A program made the translations under genes and the position numbers. Positions 26,115 through 34,792 of a DNA stretch of 64,000 nucleotides are shown piece after piece. Origin of the DNA: CBDCWT01 sp965223305 (GTDB lineage Bacteria; Planctomycetota; Planctomycetia; Pirellulales; Pirellulaceae); the NCBI GenBank assembly GCA_965223305.1, contig CBDCWT010000088.1:643420-707419 (forward strand), read 5' to 3'. The notes under the pieces were generated by a model. The model was not told the origin of the DNA. It saw only the letters and a list, made by a program, of their open reading frames with translations, and made no database searches. Each line of letters begins with the position of its first letter. The stretch's first letter is position 1.

Positions 26115-27617
26115 ATGAACAACGCGATCATCTACCAGGTCATCGGCGGCCTGCTGATTCTGTTCTTTTTCTACCTGACGTACATGTTTACGAAGACGTG
26201 GCGCTGGCTCCACGTGGTTGCCGTGTTCTTCGTTTTTGCTGCGTCGATTGCTCTGATTGCCTATGCGGCGATGTCGAACCGCACCCACATGGCTTGGAAG
26301 AAGGACGTCACTCAAAAACGGGATGCCATCGAGCGGGAGACCGCAGCGCGGGACCAGCTGCTGGAAGGTGATTTGGCGGAGGTGATTCCGACTCAACTGT
26401 CAATCCGCGACTTGGACACTCGTTTGGGACGCGTGATCTTGGATCGGGGGCGAGTCTGGCGAAACTGCTTTCCTGCTCCTCCAGCGGGCGGCACGGTGAC
26501 ACTGACCACGTTCGACGCGGCGACCCTTCCCGAAGGGGCTACGCCGACACCGAATCGGATCTCCGAGCAAACCGTGCTCTATGCGTTTGTCGAGCTCGAA
26601 CTGCCTGCAGACTCGGGGCTCGATCTGCCAGAAGGCACCAAGTTGCCAGCGGCTTATGTGGGCGAGTTCATCGCAACCGCGGTAACCGACACGACGGTGA
26701 CACTGACACCGGCGATACCACTCTTGCCCGCCTCAGTCCGATTGTTGAGTCGTGAGGGGGTGACCTGGGCCCTCTACGAAACGATGCCAGTCGACAGCCA
26801 CCGGAGTTTTGCTGCCGATCCCTATGACAGACCGGACTGGAATCAGAATGCTGACGAGAGAGCGGTTTTTGGTGAAATGGATGTCGAGCGGCTGACTCAG
26901 CTATTTCAGCTTCATCAAGCCGACATGGGAGATGCGGTCGAGCCCGTTCTGGCGGACTACCTTCGCGATGGGAAGCGCGCAGCCGAAGACGATGCACCAG
27001 AAGACGTGTGGCTCAAAGTGCGTTTTCTTGAGGATCATTCTGTGGTTGTCGACAGCGAAGCCACGCTCGATGCATCCTCGAGTCAGAGTTTCTACGATCA
27101 GGGGTTGGCAACTTTGCCGATCGTGAAGCGGGGCGGTCCGTCCGAGCTGAAAGAGGGCGACGTGGGCATCTTCTTGCAGGAATCTGATTTTCTGCAGCCG
27201 CTCTTGGACAGCGGCAAGGTCGAGTTGGTCGAACCTATCTATGTGAGGAAACTCAACAATTACGCCTCCGGCTTCCGAAACTGGTCGTTGAGAATGAGTC
27301 ATTTGGATCGAGACATTCGTCAGTCAGAACGCGACAACCAGGCGATTACCGAATCGATCCAGCGAGCGGACCAGCAGACTCAAGCTCGCCGGGACGAGGC
27401 AGCGAGACTTCAGCAGGACTTGGAGAAGTTTCAATATGAACAGGAGCAGCTTGTTGCCTTACTGGAGCGTCTGGAGGAGCTGTGGAAGGCCAAGAGAGCG
27501 GACCTCAGCCGGCTCTACCGCGAGAACCACCGTCTGCACGAGCAACTTCTGGAAATCGATCGCCGGCTCAACGAGCAAATCAATCGAACTGCTCTGCGAT
27601 CTCTAACCGCCAATTAG
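26115..27617 (+). CDS. Membrane-anchored coiled-coil protein of unknown function
   Basis: No family was recognised. Two membrane helices lie at about residues 6-27 and 34-58, followed by a charged helix (KKDVTQKRDAIERETAARDQ), a beta-rich middle region of about 300 residues, and a C-terminal coiled coil at about 405-485 (repeated R/E/Q heptads, then RLYRENHRLHEQLLEIDRRL). The topology suggests a short cytoplasmic tail with the bulk either periplasmic or cytoplasmic. It follows a strong promoter and is divergent from the efflux operon. A role in envelope organisation is a guess. It has no cysteine-rich or catalytic motif. Confidence 0.8.
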   Translation: MNNAIIYQVIGGLLILFFFYLTYMFTKTWRWLHVVAVFFVFAASIALIAYAAMSNRTHMAWKKDVTQKRDAIERETAARDQLLEGDLAEVIPTQLSIRDLDTRLGRVILDRGRVWRNCFPAPPAGGTVTLTTFDAATLPEGATPTPNRISEQTVLYAFVELELPADSGLDLPEGTKLPAAYVGEFIATAVTDTTVTLTPAIPLLPASVRLLSREGVTWALYETMPVDSHRSFAADPYDRPDWNQNADERAVFGEMDVERLTQLFQLHQADMGDAVEPVLADYLRDGKRAAEDDAPEDVWLKVRFLEDHSVVVDSEATLDASSSQSFYDQGLATLPIVKRGGPSELKEGDVGIFLQESDFLQPLLDSGKVELVEPIYVRKLNNYASGFRNWSLRMSHLDRDIRQSERDNQAITESIQRADQQTQARRDEAARLQQDLEKFQYEQEQLVALLERLEELWKAKRADLSRLYRENHRLHEQLLEIDRRLNEQINRTALRSLTAN

Positions 27618-27792
27618 TTCCAGTTCCGTCCGCGCCAGGGCGGCCGAAATCGCGCGGCGAGATTTCCCTTCCCGACACGCAGAAATGGGCGCAATTCGTC
27701 TTTCGCTGCTTGGCGACGTAGGATATACCAGCGACAGTTCCGCCGAGTGACGGCTGACCGACCCGTGAACGCGAAACCTAAGTAGTTTTTCG

Positions 27793-28638
27793 ATGGGCAT
27801 TTACGATCGAGATTACTACCAGAGCGAACAGACTCCTGGACTCCATCTAGGTAGTCAATGGTCGATGGTCGGGAAGCTGATCGCCATCAACGTGGTGATC
27901 TTCGTCGCCGATTTGTTGGCGGAGGGGAAGTTGAGTGCCGTACTGGCTGCGAGCCAGTATTCGCTCACTGAACCGTGGAAAGTCTGGCAATTGCTGACCT
28001 ACGGCTTTGCCCACAGTCACGACCGCGCCTTTCACATCGTTGGCAACATGCTGATGTTGTTCTTCTTTGGGCGGGACGTCGAGGCGCGGTATGGTCCGAA
28101 AGAGTTTCTCCGCATCTATTTGGTCAGCATGGTGCTCGGTGGGCTGGTTTTCACCGTCCGCGCCCTCGGCACGGGTGCCACGGTGATCGGCGCCTCCGGG
28201 GCGGTTGCGACGATCTTCGTGTTGTTCGTTTTTCACTTTCCGAAGCGCACCGTGTTGCTGATGTTTCTGTTCCCGATGCCGGCCTGGGTGCTTGGCGTGA
28301 TACTCATCGCGAACGATATTCTAGGCGCCCTGGGTCCCGGGCAGCATATCGCTTTCGATGTTCATCTGACCGGTATCGCCTTCGCCATCATCTACTACAA
28401 GTTCGGCTGGAACTTGGGCCGCTTTGTGCCGAACCTGTCGCGACCCCAACGCTGGCTGCGTCCGAAACCTAAACTGAAACTGCACGAACCTCTTCAGGCA
28501 GATCCATACCAATCGCTCGACGCCCGGGCGGACGAAGTGCTCGCCAAGGTCAAACAGAAAGGCGTGGCGAGCCTGTCAGAGAAGGAACGCCAGCTGTTGG
28601 AGGATTACAGCCGGCGGATGCGTCAAAAGCACAGCTAG
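27793..28638 (+). CDS. Rhomboid-family intramembrane serine protease
   Basis: Six-helix rhomboid core. Counting from the ATG, the conserved HxxxN (His81, Asn85) lies in helix 2, the nucleophile Ser135 is in GASGA (consensus GxSG), and the general base His191 is in a later helix (FDVHLTG). The C-terminal about 70 residues form a soluble, charged tail containing LSEKERQLLEDYSRRMR, an arrangement common in planctomycete rhomboids. Substrate unknown. The stop codon TAG lies inside the target-site duplication of a deleted MITE (28635-28664), and the gene is convergent with fhcC. Confidence 0.92.
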   Translation: MGIYDRDYYQSEQTPGLHLGSQWSMVGKLIAINVVIFVADLLAEGKLSAVLAASQYSLTEPWKVWQLLTYGFAHSHDRAFHIVGNMLMLFFFGRDVEARYGPKEFLRIYLVSMVLGGLVFTVRALGTGATVIGASGAVATIFVLFVFHFPKRTVLLMFLFPMPAWVLGVILIANDILGALGPGQHIAFDVHLTGIAFAIIYYKFGWNLGRFVPNLSRPQRWLRPKPKLKLHEPLQADPYQSLDARADEVLAKVKQKGVASLSEKERQLLEDYSRRMRQKHS

Positions 28639-28664
28639 CCCGAATTATTCATGATCCGGGCTAG
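28635..28664. mobile_element. Internally deleted MITE (copy 4) on the rhomboid stop codon
   Basis: CTAG direct repeats at 28635-28638 and 28661-28664 flank a 22-base remnant made of the left terminus CCCGAATTATTCATGA joined to TCCGGG. It corresponds to the ends of the roughly 175-bp elements at 41922, 44450 and 56965. The left CTAG supplies the stop codon of the rhomboid gene. Confidence 0.75.
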
Positions 28665-28730
28665 ACGTCTCTTACGCTCGACCCGCTCGCGACGGACCTT
28701 AGTGGACAATCGGGGCAGGCGTTCGCGCAT

Positions 28731-29549
28731 TTAGCACGGTGCGCGCAACCAGACCTCGCCGCGACCGCCCTCGATCATGTCTCCATGGTAGAGATCAATC
28801 TGCGTTGTCAGCAGCTCGGCGGGGACTGGGAAGTCGTCGCGCTGCAGCTTCCGGAAGATGAGCTGCAGCACTTCCGGACGAATGCGGCAGGCATAGCGAA
28901 AGCTGAGTAGCAGCTCGGGCGGTTTGCCAAAGAAGCCCAACGTTCCGCGCCGCATCCCAGCGCCGCAGCGAATACCACAATCTCCAAAGATCAGGATGCT
29001 TCCGGCCAGCATGTTGAAGCCGCCGAGATCACCGGCGTGGCCGCCCACGGCTAACAGACCGCGCCGCATCGTGTGCCCGATTTCGTTGCCGACATTGCCT
29101 TGCACTAGGATCGTGCCCCCGGTCATACCACGCGGGCTACCCCGGTAAGCTGCACCAATCAGATGCCCGGCGCTGCCCCGCAGGTGGATCAACCCCCCTT
29201 TCATCTCAGCGCCGGCCCAGTCGCCTGTGTCACCGGACACGTGAATCGTACCTCCTCGCATTTCACTGCCTAGATGACGGCCCGCGTTGCCAGCGACGCG
29301 CATTTCACCCGCCGACATTTTGGCGCCGATCCAGTGCACACCGCTCAGGTCACCGTCCCACTCGATCCGTTCACCGCTCGGGTCACCCGTCACCGTAAAG
29401 AAGTCTGCCAGAGCTCCCTGCTCGTTTCCGTGAAAGACCTTTAGCTGCTCGATTTCGGCCAGGGTTTTTTCGCGAGTTGTCTCCGGCGTGATCCCTTCAA
29501 CTTCCAGTGGGACAGTGCAGGTGGCTTTGAAGCGGAGTCTGAGGGTCAT
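28731..29549 (-). CDS. fhcC: Formylmethanofuran dehydrogenase / formyltransferase-hydrolase complex, subunit C
   Basis: The 272-residue subunit C has the GXGXG right-handed beta-helix related to the C-terminal domain of glutamate synthase. Repeats such as GGTIHVSGDTGDWAGAEMKG and GGTILVQGNVGNEIGHTM show it clearly. In the complex it pairs with FhcA in the formyl-group transfer and hydrolysis module linked to methanofuran or its bacterial analogue. It is the last gene of fhcA-mobA-fhcC. Its ATG overlaps the mobA stop by four bases (ATGA), so it is translationally coupled. The ftr-like fhcD that usually accompanies these genes is not in the window. Confidence 0.93.
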   Translation of the reverse strand: MTLRLRFKATCTVPLEVEGITPETTREKTLAEIEQLKVFHGNEQGALADFFTVTGDPSGERIEWDGDLSGVHWIGAKMSAGEMRVAGNAGRHLGSEMRGGTIHVSGDTGDWAGAEMKGGLIHLRGSAGHLIGAAYRGSPRGMTGGTILVQGNVGNEIGHTMRRGLLAVGGHAGDLGGFNMLAGSILIFGDCGIRCGAGMRRGTLGFFGKPPELLLSFRYACRIRPEVLQLIFRKLQRDDFPVPAELLTTQIDLYHGDMIEGGRGEVWLRAPC

Positions 29550-30199
29550 GTTTCGCTGCCCTCGCAGCCTTGGAGTTGCTCGAGGATATCCGCAGGCGCG
29601 CTGAACCCCAACTCGTCAAGGGTCGCCAGATAGTCTGTGGGGCGATTCAAGTTGATCAGTGAGGCGAGTTGTGGGTCCACCACGCGCAAATCATCGATGT
29701 GAACTCGGCGGGTGGGGACCACGTCATACAGGAAAACCGGGCGCAGCCGGTTCGCATCAAGCAGTTGAGTGATATGAGCCAGCACTTCTGTTCGATAGAC
29801 GGCCGCCAAGGGATGGTGGAGGTCGCCTTCCACCGGGACGGCGATTTGATGTTGTCCGAGCAAGTCAGTCATCCGCTCGACAAAAGCCGGTTCCAAACGT
29901 GGGACATCGCAGCTGGTGGCGTAGGCCGCATCGACGCGATGTTGTAGCACGTCGAGTCCCGCTTGCAGACCGGCGAGCGGGCCACATTCCGGGCGCAGAT
30001 CACGGGCAATCAGCACCTCGTCCGGCAACTCCGGCAGCTGCTGGTCCGCCGCTGCGACGACGACCGTTGGTTGAACGGCCAACGAGACCAAACGCACCAC
30101 CCGCTGGAGCATCGACTCCGGGCCAACCGGTAAGGAGGACTTAGGTAGTCCCATCCGACGGCTCTTTCCACCACACAACACGATGCCGCCTGTTTTCAA
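29546..30199 (-). CDS. mobA: Molybdenum cofactor guanylyltransferase
   Basis: Adds GMP to Mo- or W-molybdopterin to make the MGD form used by DMSO-reductase-family enzymes. The nucleotide-binding signature is GGIVLCGGKSRRMG at residues 4-17, followed by PLAGL and SCDVP. I place the start at the TTG at 30199 because GGGAGG lies eight bases upstream and it yields the canonical MKTGGIVLCGG. A GTG at 30286 would add 29 unlikely residues. At 217 residues it is normal for MobA. Location between fhcA and fhcC argues that the product matures the FhcB/FwdD pterin site. Confidence 0.9.
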   Translation of the reverse strand: MKTGGIVLCGGKSRRMGLPKSSLPVGPESMLQRVVRLVSLAVQPTVVVAAADQQLPELPDEVLIARDLRPECGPLAGLQAGLDVLQHRVDAAYATSCDVPRLEPAFVERMTDLLGQHQIAVPVEGDLHHPLAAVYRTEVLAHITQLLDANRLRPVFLYDVVPTRRVHIDDLRVVDPQLASLINLNRPTDYLATLDELGFSAPADILEQLQGCEGSET

Positions 30200-30298
30200 G
30201 GAGTCGACCTCCCTTTTCCTACATTTGGCTCTGCGACGGACAACTGCGCTGGTGCCATCGAGTATCCAATCAGGCGCGCAACCCACCTGGCTCGACGA

Positions 30299-31960
30299 CT
30301 ACTCGCAGCTGATCTCTTGGGCGTCATGGAGATATTCATCCGAGACCGGGTAGTTTCTAAAGCGAATGGAATAGTATCGTTCGAACCAGTCACCGATATG
30401 CGGTTCGCGTGCGGAGTCGTACTGTGGAGCCACATGCAGGGTCTTGCCGATCAGCGTGTCTCGGATCTCGCCGTCGTCAACGAGGATGCGGCCTGCCTTG
30501 ATGACATAGCGCGGCAACGCGAACATCGTCTCTTTGTTCTCGTGTGGTAGATAGATGGTGATGTCGGCGTCGGCCCCCGGCCCCAGGTGGCCCTTGTGAG
30601 AGAGCCCGAGGATCCGGGCGGGTCCAGCCCGCGTGATGATCGCGATTTCGTTCATCGTGTACTCGCGTGTTAGGTCGCCTAGTACTGAACCGGCCCGAAC
30701 GGCCGGGTGAACCGTCTTGAGCATCTCGTGGCGATAGGCGCTGTCCATCAAGAGGCGAATGATCTGCGGATAGGCCAAGAAAGAGCCCCCGTTGGGATGG
30801 TCAGTACTCATTGCGACGCGCCATGGATCTTGGACCAGTAGGTACCACTCGAGACCGATGGCCCATTGCCAAGCGTGCACGAGGCTCTTGTTGCGGTATT
30901 TGATGGGTGCAATGCCGCAGCCTGCTTCGAGTTCGGTGTCGCCGCTGAACCACTTTGTCCCGTAGACGTTGTGCAGATAGTAACCCAGTGGACCGTCGCC
31001 CGTCATGCTCGTCGTTTCGCCAAACATGACCTGCCCGACGTCGACCGTCAGGTTGGGATTCTGGTTGACGTAGTCGGCCAGCGGCGCGACCTTTGAGTGG
31101 AAGGTCGTCTCGTCGGCATCGCCGCCGCCGTAGCTGTGGAACTGAATGTGAGTCATGTGCCCGCGGCGGCCTTCGAGGGCCCGCATCGATTCGAGCGTGG
31201 TGTGCCAGTTACCGGGCATGCCCAGGTTGTTGCAGTGGATGTGCACGGCGTGGGGCAGTTTCAATTCGTCGACCGCCTGGGCCACCGAGACAATGATCTG
31301 CCGGGGCGTGACGTCGTAGAAGTCGACGGGATCGTCCAGGCCGTCTACGTTACCACTAGCGTGATGTTTCCAAACCTCGACACCCCCGGGATTGACCAAC
31401 TTGGCGGCGAATCCCTTGGCCGCGCCGAGCAACCAGGCGACAAAGGCACGCAGCTGTTCGGGTTCCTCGTCGCGGATCGACTGCATGACGTAGTGGTTAT
31501 TGCCCATCAGGACGTAGATACCTTTGTCGATGCAGGGAGTATCTTCAAACTCCTCGTGCGCATGCCGGGCTGACAGAGGCGGAACGGCGGCGTCAAAGGC
31601 AGTCGTGTATCCCAGGCCGATGTACTTGTAGCCGGTGGCAAACGTACTTGGCACGCTGCCCATCGTGCCGCTGTGAGTGAAAGACGAGCGATGAACTGGT
31701 TCGGCCTGCCGCTTCTCCTCGGGCCGCATCTTTCGCGCCACGTTGACTTTGGGCCCGGCAATATGACAGTGCATATCGATTCCACCCGGCATCACTACCA
31801 GGCCCGCAGCGTCCACCGTTCGCGCTGGACGCACTTCGGGATCGGTCGGAGCCGGCACAATCACCCCGTTTCGCATCCACAGGTCGCGCACCTGGCCGTC
31901 GACTCCGTTAAGTGGGTCGTAGACGTAGCCACCGGCAACTTTCATCAAGGCATCGGTCAT
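30299..31960 (-). CDS. fhcA: Formylmethanofuran dehydrogenase / formyltransferase-hydrolase complex, subunit A
   Basis: Amidohydrolase-superfamily subunit that interconverts formate and the formylated methanofuran-type carrier at a binuclear metal centre. Counting from the ATG at 31960, the first metal ligands are His64 and His66 (GGIDMHCH). Further conserved motifs are MGNNHYVMQ, HIHCNNLGMPG, HIQFHSYGGGD and the late STDHPNGGSF with the catalytic Asp. The length of 553 residues fits the family. An ATG at 31945 (MKVAGGYVYDP) aligns equally well with family starts, and no clear ribosome site decides. It is the first gene of fhcA-mobA-fhcC, preceded by a large inverted repeat and divergent from the DinB gene. 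Confidence 0.94.
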   Translation of the reverse strand: MTDALMKVAGGYVYDPLNGVDGQVRDLWMRNGVIVPAPTDPEVRPARTVDAAGLVVMPGGIDMHCHIAGPKVNVARKMRPEEKRQAEPVHRSSFTHSGTMGSVPSTFATGYKYIGLGYTTAFDAAVPPLSARHAHEEFEDTPCIDKGIYVLMGNNHYVMQSIRDEEPEQLRAFVAWLLGAAKGFAAKLVNPGGVEVWKHHASGNVDGLDDPVDFYDVTPRQIIVSVAQAVDELKLPHAVHIHCNNLGMPGNWHTTLESMRALEGRRGHMTHIQFHSYGGGDADETTFHSKVAPLADYVNQNPNLTVDVGQVMFGETTSMTGDGPLGYYLHNVYGTKWFSGDTELEAGCGIAPIKYRNKSLVHAWQWAIGLEWYLLVQDPWRVAMSTDHPNGGSFLAYPQIIRLLMDSAYRHEMLKTVHPAVRAGSVLGDLTREYTMNEIAIITRAGPARILGLSHKGHLGPGADADITIYLPHENKETMFALPRYVIKAGRILVDDGEIRDTLIGKTLHVAPQYDSAREPHIGDWFERYYSIRFRNYPVSDEYLHDAQEISCE

Positions 31961-32476
31961 CGAACGAGTGTCTATCGCCGAGTTGACAAGGGTTCCATTT
32001 GCGAGACTATCATCGACGGCAACTCGACGATCAGCAAGCCCCAGGTCGTCGCCGTTAAAGATTTCTTGTAGCCGCATGCGCCAGAATTTCGTGGACTGAC
32101 GATTTGTCCAAACTCTGGCGAGTTCGGCTACGATCGGATAGAGCAGGTAGGCCGGAACAAGCGGCGCAAAAAGTATCCATCAGGTGTACGATTTTCCCGC
32201 CGCGCCGTTCCGGCAGGCACTGGATGACGCAGGCAAACGCAACACTCCCGGTACCGCCGGAACTGCGCGGCGATCACGTCGTATGAGAAACCAGCGTCTC
32301 TGCCGCCGCTTGTTCCGGCCTACCTACTGCTATCCCCAAAGCACCAACAACCAACTGCGCTAGTCGTCCAAGGGAGACATGGCCCAGCTGGTCCTGCCTG
32401 GTTGCTTGCGGAGCGTTCCCCGACTATTTTGGCTGGCACGTCGAGCTTCGATTTCACTACCCGAAGGACCGATCGC
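31961..32476. other. Divergent intergenic region with long nested inverted repeat
   Basis: This 516-base region lies between fhcA and the DinB gene. It contains one family C unit (32108-32131) and a nested inverted repeat (32145-32325). No gene or confident promoter was seen. Confidence 0.6.
32145..32325. repeat. Long nested inverted repeat upstream of fhcA
   Basis: Outer arms of 22 bases, at 32145-32166 and 32304-32325 and containing GTAGGCCGGAACAAGCGG, are perfect reverse complements. Inner arms at 32198-32214 and 32256-32272 (CGCCGCGCCGTTCCGGC) match with one mismatch. The whole can fold into a hairpin of about 180 bases. No flanking target duplication was obvious. Confidence 0.8.
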
Positions 32477-32986
32477 ATGGCTGCACGGCAACACTTGGAC
32501 ATCGCCTGCAAGCAGATTGAGTTTGCCCGAGAGTATACGCTGAGCTTGATCGGAGACGTTGCGGAGGATGAGTGGTTCTCGATGCCAGCCGGTGCGGTCA
32601 CCAATCTGGCCTGGCAGCTGGGGCATCTAGCGGTCGCTCAGTACGGGCTCTGCTTATTCCGCACTCGGGGCCGGCAAGCAGTTGACCAAGAGCTGATGCC
32701 GTCGGCTTTCCGAAAGAGATACAGCAAAGGGACCACACCCGATCCCGATCCGGCCGAAAACAGATCGCCTGCTGAAATTCGATCCATCTTCGATCGAGTC
32801 CACCAACAGTCTCTTCAGGAACTGGCTCAACTGACTGACCAAGATCTGACCGGCCCGGTCGATCGGCCTTATGCCGTCGAGCCGACACAACTCGGCGGAC
32901 TCTACTTTTGTGCGCTGCACGAGATGATCCATGCCGGACAGATCGGGCTGTTGCGGCGCTGCTTGGGAAAAGAGCCGGTGCGGTGA
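32477..32986 (+). CDS. DinB-family protein
   Basis: A four-helix DinB/YfiT-type domain of 169 residues from the ATG at 32477. The three-histidine metal site is visible: His in WQLGHLA near residue 50, and the pair in HEMIHAGQIG near the C-terminus. Members are divalent-metal proteins, some of them thiol-dependent transferases, and the specific reaction here is unknown. It is a single-gene unit, divergent from fhcA and convergent with a small hypothetical gene, with a repeat cluster at its 3' side. Confidence 0.88.
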   Translation: MAARQHLDIACKQIEFAREYTLSLIGDVAEDEWFSMPAGAVTNLAWQLGHLAVAQYGLCLFRTRGRQAVDQELMPSAFRKRYSKGTTPDPDPAENRSPAEIRSIFDRVHQQSLQELAQLTDQDLTGPVDRPYAVEPTQLGGLYFCALHEMIHAGQIGLLRRCLGKEPVR

Positions 32987-33030
32987 GCGATTGCTAGTCG
33001 CTGGGCTGAGAGAAGAGTTGAGGAGTTCTT

Positions 33031-33146
33031 GTAGCCGAATTCGCCAGAATTTGGCCGAATCGGCAGTTTACCAAGCCAAACTCTGGCGAGTTCGGCTACT
33101 GAGGCTATCCCGTCAACGCTCGGGAGGGCGAGGCTCCTGCCGAGCC
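33031..33146. repeat. Repeat families C and E (convergent junction)
   Basis: Inverted family C units (GTAGCCGAATTCGCCAGAA at the left, CCAAACTCTGGCGAGTTC at the right) form a hairpin-capable pair at about 33031-33103, followed by a family E unit at 33120-33146. They lie between the DinB gene (+) and the small hypothetical gene (-). Confidence 0.85.
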
Positions 33147-33186
33147 GGGATAACGGGAAACGGAAGCAGGAGCCAAGGAAAGTCGG

Positions 33187-33528
33187 TTAGGTACCGGGCT
33201 GCGACCTGTCTTGACGGTCGCTCTCCACCGTTCCTTGGGGTACCGAGCGTTGCAGCGAGTCGAGCATCATTCCCTGGTCGACGGATTCGGGCACGCCGAC
33301 GGCGCTTCTTATCGTCTGCCGAAGCTGCCCCATGGTGACCTGCAAGGATCGCCGCCGGGCCTGCAGCACCTGTTGTTGCGTGCGGGCGGTCTCGGCTCGT
33401 TCTTCGGCCAATCGTCGGCGCAGCTGAATGATCTGGTGCTGTTGATACCCGAAGATAAAGATGAAGGTAGTGGCGATAAACAGCCCCCTCAGCGTGATCT
33501 GCCATCGCCACTTTTTTTGTCGTGTCAT
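33187..33528 (-). CDS. Small membrane protein of unknown function
   Basis: A 113-residue protein with a basic N-terminus (TRQKKWRWQ), one membrane helix at about 12-30 (LRGLFIATTFIFIFGYQ) and a helical charged segment QQHQIIQLRRRLAEERAET predicted as coiled coil. The RWQITLRGLFIAT start resembles short single-pass proteins common in planctomycetes. No catalytic motif. It stands alone on its strand. Confidence 0.6.
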   Translation of the reverse strand: MTRQKKWRWQITLRGLFIATTFIFIFGYQQHQIIQLRRRLAEERAETARTQQQVLQARRRSLQVTMGQLRQTIRSAVGVPESVDQGMMLDSLQRSVPQGTVESDRQDRSQPGT

Positions 33529-33955
33529 CGCACAATACTCCGCTCCACAGACACGTGCCGGCGTAAAGACGACTACTCTATTCTACCATTCTATCGCACC
33601 GTATCTCCATCTCCGGATGTCCGGTTTGCAAAGGGGCGTGGACGGGGTCGACTGTGCTGAGGACCTTAAGCTCAGTTTCACAGCTGACACCATGCCGATA
33701 CGTTGAGCCGAGTGGCCAGTGGTCCACCAATCTTTCGTGAGATGTGTTAGACGATCACCGAGAGTAGGAACGACGGACGAGTTGGAAAAGTTGGTCTCGG
33801 TGGTCCGTAGAGTCGTCGTCGTTTGCATCTTGATGTACGTAGGTTACGGTATGTTACCAGCGGCGCGGTCAGGAACGGTACTTGAGCAAAAGGTGGCGCC
33901 AGCAGGTGACCGGCTGGAATCCTGCGGCCCCGCCGTCTATTCGTGAGAAACGAAC
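33529..33955. other. Intergenic region with no recognised element
   Basis: This is a 427-base gap upstream of a DUF1080 gene and upstream of the small membrane protein gene (divergent). Short open frames exist on both strands, but none has a ribosome site and a plausible protein. No repeat family from this window is present. Confidence 0.5.
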
Positions 33956-34783
33956 ATGCGAAATAAAACAATCTGTTGCTTGTTAGTGCTTTGTCCAACT
34001 GCGCGGCCTGTCTACAGTCATGAAACAGCCAAGCCGCAGAAGTTCGGTCAGACCGAGTCATTGGGAGTGTCCCCGGAGCAAGTGACTGGATGGGGAAAAA
34101 CGCTGAAGGCGGCCGCCGATGACACAGGATTTGTCCCCATCTTCGACGGTAAATCGCTCAGCGGCTGGGACGGTGATCCCAAATACTGGCGGGTGGAGAA
34201 CGGCCGCATTGTCGGCGAAGTCACGGAAGAGACGATTCTGCAGCGGAATAGCTTTCTCATTTGGCGAGGCGGAAAACCGGGCGACTTTGAACTCATGGTG
34301 GAATACCGTGTGACACCGCAAGGCAACAGCGGAATTAACTACCGGAGCGTGCAGCTCTCGGACGCCCCCTGGTCGCTTGCCGGATACCAAGCGGACATTG
34401 ATGGTGCCCGCCATGATCTGCGGCCTCCCCGCCGCCGCTACACGGGGCAAGCGTATGAGGAGAGGGGACGCCGATTCTTGGCCCTACGCGGCCAAGTTGT
34501 CAGGATCGGTGCCGGCGCGTCGCCCGTGCTCCTCGGCACGATCGACGACGCTGACGTGCTCGAGAAGGCGATCAACGACGAGGGTTGGAATCGCTACCAT
34601 CTCGTGATCAAAGGGAACACGCTGGCACACTTTCTCAATGGGCGCCTGATGAGTCTCGTGTTCGACGAGGACCTGAAAAACCGGCGGAAGAACGGCTTGA
34701 TTGGCGTCCAAGTGCACACTGGCCCGCCCCACAAGATCGAGTACCGCAAACTGCTGCTAAAGATCCTGGATTCACCCCGTTAG
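33956..34783 (+). CDS. DUF1080 (3-keto-disaccharide hydrolase domain) protein
   Basis: 275 residues with an N-terminal hydrophobic stretch (TICCLLVLCPTA) that may be a weak signal peptide. The DUF1080 concanavalin-like core starts at FVPIFDGKSLSGWDGDPKYW and continues with GRIVGEVTEET, NSGINYRSV, GYQADID and YEERGRRFLA. DUF1080 proteins act on 3-keto-glycosides or other carbohydrates and are heavily expanded in planctomycetes. The segment ARHDLRPPRRR inside the usually short YQADIDGxxxYTG loop looks like a local insertion or a compensated frameshift. Convergent with the glycosidase-like gene, with only nine bases between stops. Confidence 0.88.
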   Translation: MRNKTICCLLVLCPTARPVYSHETAKPQKFGQTESLGVSPEQVTGWGKTLKAAADDTGFVPIFDGKSLSGWDGDPKYWRVENGRIVGEVTEETILQRNSFLIWRGGKPGDFELMVEYRVTPQGNSGINYRSVQLSDAPWSLAGYQADIDGARHDLRPPRRRYTGQAYEERGRRFLALRGQVVRIGAGASPVLLGTIDDADVLEKAINDEGWNRYHLVIKGNTLAHFLNGRLMSLVFDEDLKNRRKNGLIGVQVHTGPPHKIEYRKLLLKILDSPR

Positions 34784-34792
34784 GAGTCGGTA

